Shown: in pieces, positions 60,360 to 64,000 of the stretch
Layout of the letters: each line of letters begins with the position of its first letter
Position numbering within the stretch: position 1 is the stretch's first letter
Source: Sciurus carolinensis
Taxonomy: Eukaryota; Chordata; Mammalia; Rodentia; Sciuridae
Length of the DNA stretch: 64,000 nt
Direction of reading: 5' to 3'
NCBI RefSeq assembly: GCF_902686445.1
Contig: NC_062224.1
Span: 52,327,156 to 52,391,155 of the forward strand
Made by a program: the position numbers and the translations under genes
Notes under the pieces: generated by a model
The model's database searches: none
Told to the model about the DNA's origin: nothing
The model's input: the letters and a program-made list of their open reading frames with translations, nothing else

Positions 60360-63300
60360 CATAGCCTCTAACCTATATTATTAATGAATCTTGTCCATTC
60401 TATAGCTCCATGTGTTGCTCAGTAGCAGTGAGACTTTTAGTATAACAATTTTTAAAAATTTTAAAAGCAATTTTGTGGGGTTATGTAGGGTTCCATTTCC
60501 CCCTTTTTTATTTTTTTAAATTATTTTTAAAAAGTTGATGTAAGCTGGAGCATCATTAGCCTTAAGTTGTAGAGAATGGCCCAGCAATGTAAACATATTT
60601 AAGCAGTAAGAAGTGACTTAATAAACATTTTTATTTGGCCAGGAAAATTGGCAAAAGTTACCATTGGGCATATGAGGATTGTAAAATCAATGTTGTTAAG
60701 TTGAAGATGCAGCATCGTGAAAGAAGGCCTCACTTTCACCAATTATATGACTTAATTTTTCCTCCAGTAATGGGCTGAGCAACAAAATTATGAAATGGGG
60801 TCAGTATATATACTGAAAGCAGGTTTTACAACCTGTTTGTCCTATAAGTAATGGCCTTATTATCTTAAATTAAGTTGTTATAGAATTTGTATACTTGTAT
60901 AAGACATTAACGGACAATAGTTGTAACATTTGTAAGGAAAATACAAAATGAAATTAACAAAAGTAAAAATGTTTAATATGTGTAACAGCTATGAATCAAG
61001 GAACATAATTGCTTTAATTTTAAATCTTTAGTTTTGTATATATAGTATCTTGTTTATTTTAGGAATACAGTAATTTTTATAACAAAAATCTCTTCTGAAC
61101 TTAACTTTAAATGAACTTAAATGGTTGTCTTAACCTGGAATGAAATGAGAGGTAGAGTCTTAAGTGAGGTGGCCTCTTGATAAAACTTAGGTGAGATGTT
61201 TTATTTTTGAAACTAATCTTAGTCTCGTGAATATTATTTTATAAAATTTTTCCATATAATTTTTGAATCAATATGAATTAGTTAACACCATTTAACATTA
61301 TATCTGAAACATGAAACAAACAATTCAAGAGAGCCTTTAACTCTCTCTTGAGGGAAAATGGCAAAATGTTTTTATATCTTATATTGTTAACCTCTAAATA
61401 AGCCAGGCTCTATTTATTGTCTTTCAAAAACATGTTAAGTTTACTTTTCAGTATAGAGAGTAACATAAAATTTTATAACTTACATATATTTAATTATAAA
61501 ATATTAAATTACATAATTAAATTTTCAACTAATTTGTTATTTTTATATTTGTAAGAGATCACTGTTGTAGAAAACTTTAATTTGAAGAGCACCAGCTTAG
61601 TAAAATGTTCTTTTAAATTTTCTATCTTAAAGATGTGTGTATTTGGGAAATAAAAATTTATTTAGTGAATGAGGAAATCCATAATTGTACCACAATTACA
61701 CTGATGTTTTTATATTAACTAAATTTGACTTCTAAAGAAAAATTTGTAATCTGGAATATAATGTGATACTTTAACAGTTATTGTTTAATCAAAATTTTAC
61801 AAATCTTAATTCCTTTAAAACTAGTTTTTTTAAGTAATAAACTTAACAGACAGTAAGAAATTATTTTATTGTAATGAGAGTAGATTGTTGTTTTAAGCAT
61901 TTTTTTCTTCTCTCATTCTTTACTTAGAAAGCCCAATTAACAGGGGTCTGTGAAAAGATTTTATCTATACTTATAAATAGGCCTCATGTCAGAAACTTTG
62001 CACAAAGCCAAGTTTTGCTTTGTAAAAGAGGAAAAATCTTTAAATAACCTTAGCTGATTGTGTTAATTATATATAACCAATTTAATTACATGTAAATTTT
62101 TGAAATTTATTTTGTACAAAATTTGTTTTAATTTACTTAGACATTTACAGTCTTACTTTACCAGGTGAAAAATTTCTTAGACTCTTATATAAATCACACC
62201 TGACAGAAGCTTAACTCCCAGCAAGTCCATTCTCAGTGAGAACATAAAGAACAAAGGAATTTAAGGCATTTTCTATTAACCAAATTATAAACACATCTAA
62301 TGTTTAAATATGTTTTAGTTAAGAGTGCTTGAAGTTTCTATATTTATTAGATGATATTTTAGCACTCTGTAAATTAAGTGTCCCCTTTAATAAAGACATG
62401 TAATTAATTCCATTTATCTTAAATTTAACTTACTTATTCTTAACTATAAAAGTCAAAACATCAAACAATGTAGATAACAGTATTAACCATCTCTTTCCTG
62501 TTGAAGAATATTGTTAGAAGCAATAGATAATTAGACATTTTACATAAATCATCACTCTATTAATTATCTGACCACCTGAAAAAACTTGTGTGTCAGTAAT
62601 GTTAAAGACATATTTACTTTTATCTGTTTACCCAATTTAAATTGACCTTTTTTATAAGTTACTTAAATTAATGAAAACATATTTGGATCTGTTTTTATTT
62701 TAATTTTAAGTTATGAGTGCTCAATTATTTGTAAGTCGATTTTGATACCACATACAGGCAGACACAACACAAGTTCAAGACATTGTGTGCACACATATAC
62801 AAATCAGACAAATAAAAAAAAATTATAACTTTTGTAGGTGGAGCTCTGCAAGTCAAAAGTAATGGTACAAATTTTTATTAACGCTTTTATTTAACTGTTT
62901 AGAAATTAAGATAGAGGCAATTAGACTTTTACATTATGAGTTAACTATAAGGCAGGCCTGTGTAGATGGAAATGCCAGGTCTGAAATCTGACAAGTATGA
63001 GGACACTGAAATAAAATTTTTCAGATTGCCAGCTTTTTGTCCTGATGAGTGCCAGACCCACTGCCAGCAATATCATCCCCTGAAATTGACCTTTGAACCA
63101 AGACAGAGTGCAAATACTCTCCATAGTCAGATAAAATAAAACTTATTAGAAAGCCCAGACACCTGAGGAATGCAAAAGTCTGTAAAAGATCATTGTTTTA
63201 AAGGAAAATAAAACTTATACATTTAGAATCTTTGCATTTTTCTCTCCCAGTGCTGTAGAATTAGAGAGGGAGGTGATTAACAAGGAAATGTGGTCAAGTC

Positions 63301-63500
63301 ATAAAAAGTTTGAGTTTTAAAAGGTAAACTTTTTTGCCTGTGTTTGTAAATCCTGTGGGATCACAGCAGTGGCATGAATGCAGTTCTGATTTGTTTTTAC
63401 AAACAGGCAAACGCTGGCAGTTTCTGGTCAGATCATTATTAAATTATCTCCTTCTGGAGCTTTATTTACAGGTAGGCTGAAAAGTTTTTTTTAAAAAGCA
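60360..63500. other. AT-rich 3.1 kb, nothing assigned
   Basis: Very AT-rich, with no frame above about 60 codons and no SINE. It may be decayed provirus connected to the env remnant, but I see no motif that proves it. Confidence 0.35.
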
Positions 63501-63505
63501 CTGCT

Positions 63506-64000
63506 GGGAGGTTCAAGATGGCGGACTAGAGGGCGGCTGCATTTCATGTTGCTCCAGGACTCAAGATTCAAAAGAGGAGATAGTGACTTGGGACCAACTC
63601 AAAGCCGCCGGGGGAGTTTCTCCCATAGGGGAGGCGTCCCCGATGGGGCAGTAGCCCTGGAACGCAGAGAACTTTGTGAAGTACAGTGACTCGGCGGGTC
63701 GCCCCTCCCCCGCCGGAGCGGTAAAAACGGACAGCGAAGCGGAGCGAAAAATGGCGGATTGAAGTTTCCAGGACCGCGGGCAGATTCTCTAACCTAAGGA
63801 GACTCATCTGCGAAGGGTGAGGCTCTCAAGCCCAGGAGGGAGGTCCGGGCCCCTGGGAACGTTGCCTGCGAAGGCTGGCCTGCCCAGGCGGCAAGTCACA
63901 CCTCCCCCGCTGGAGCAGTGAACTCGGAAAGCGGGGAACTTTGCAAGGGAGGTTGTGCGACACACCGCTTGGTTTTGAAGCGATCTGCCAGGGCTCCAGC
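63506..64000 (+). mobile_element. Third full-length-type L1, 5' UTR start
   Basis: GTTCAAGATGGCGGACTAGA begins the same CpG-rich 5' UTR as the other two L1s, at the end of an AAAAAGCACTGCTGGGA flank, and continues past the window. About 4% different from the left copy by eye over 490 bases. The 79-codon minus frame inside it is composition only. Confidence 0.95.

Overview
The window looks like nuclear DNA from a sciurid (squirrel, marmot or ground squirrel) rodent. The main clue is its short interspersed elements: tRNA-Ala-derived ID repeats and B1-ID dimers of the squirrel type, each ending in a GGTTCAATCCCCAGCAC-like box. MIRs, very old L1 pieces and young ~7 kb L1s are also present. No intact protein-coding gene was found. 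The gene content is decayed intron-containing copies of two genes that are neighbours in mammals, CRYZL1 and DONSON, plus retroelement reading frames.

Layout. 1-12.8 kb: old L1 remnants on the minus strand, MIRs, SINEs, microsatellites and a solo LTR. 12.8-24.3 kb: left arm of a large inverted repeat, made of a full-length L1 (+), about 4.5 kb of CRYZL1 3' sequence with three exons on +, and a tandemly duplicated last exon. 24.3-29.5 kb: spacer holding a CpG island and DONSON exons 1-3 on +, an L1 fragment and an LTR cut by a gap of exactly 500 Ns (29517-30016). 30.0-41.4 kb: right arm, the mirror image of the left arm. 41.4-47.6 kb: four more upstream CRYZL1 exons on the minus strand. 47.6-58.3 kb: SINEs, a GGAA/GAAA microsatellite, an unusual L1 insertion with a non-L1 3' tail, and a 5'-truncated L1. 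58.3-63.5 kb: AT-rich sequence with a broken betaretrovirus-like env on minus. 63.5-64 kb: start of a third L1 (+).

How it fits together. CRYZL1 followed closely by DONSON on the same strand is the normal mammalian order, and the left arm reads that way on +. The right arm carries the same CRYZL1 sequence on minus and stops at the N gap just where DONSON should begin. So the two sides are either a real inverted duplication or two overlapping contigs (haplotypes or paralogues) scaffolded head to head. Lesions in both genes (two nonsense codons, frameshifts, lost splice donors, lost DONSON start codon) suggest the locus is a pseudogenised segmental duplicate and that working copies lie elsewhere. 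The left L1 lacks the 5' target-site duplication that the right L1 has and differs from the right L1 more than their flanks differ, so it looks recombinant or misassembled.

Identities of CRYZL1 and DONSON come from reading exon translations against remembered family sequence; no database search was run. Divergence figures are by-eye counts over short stretches.
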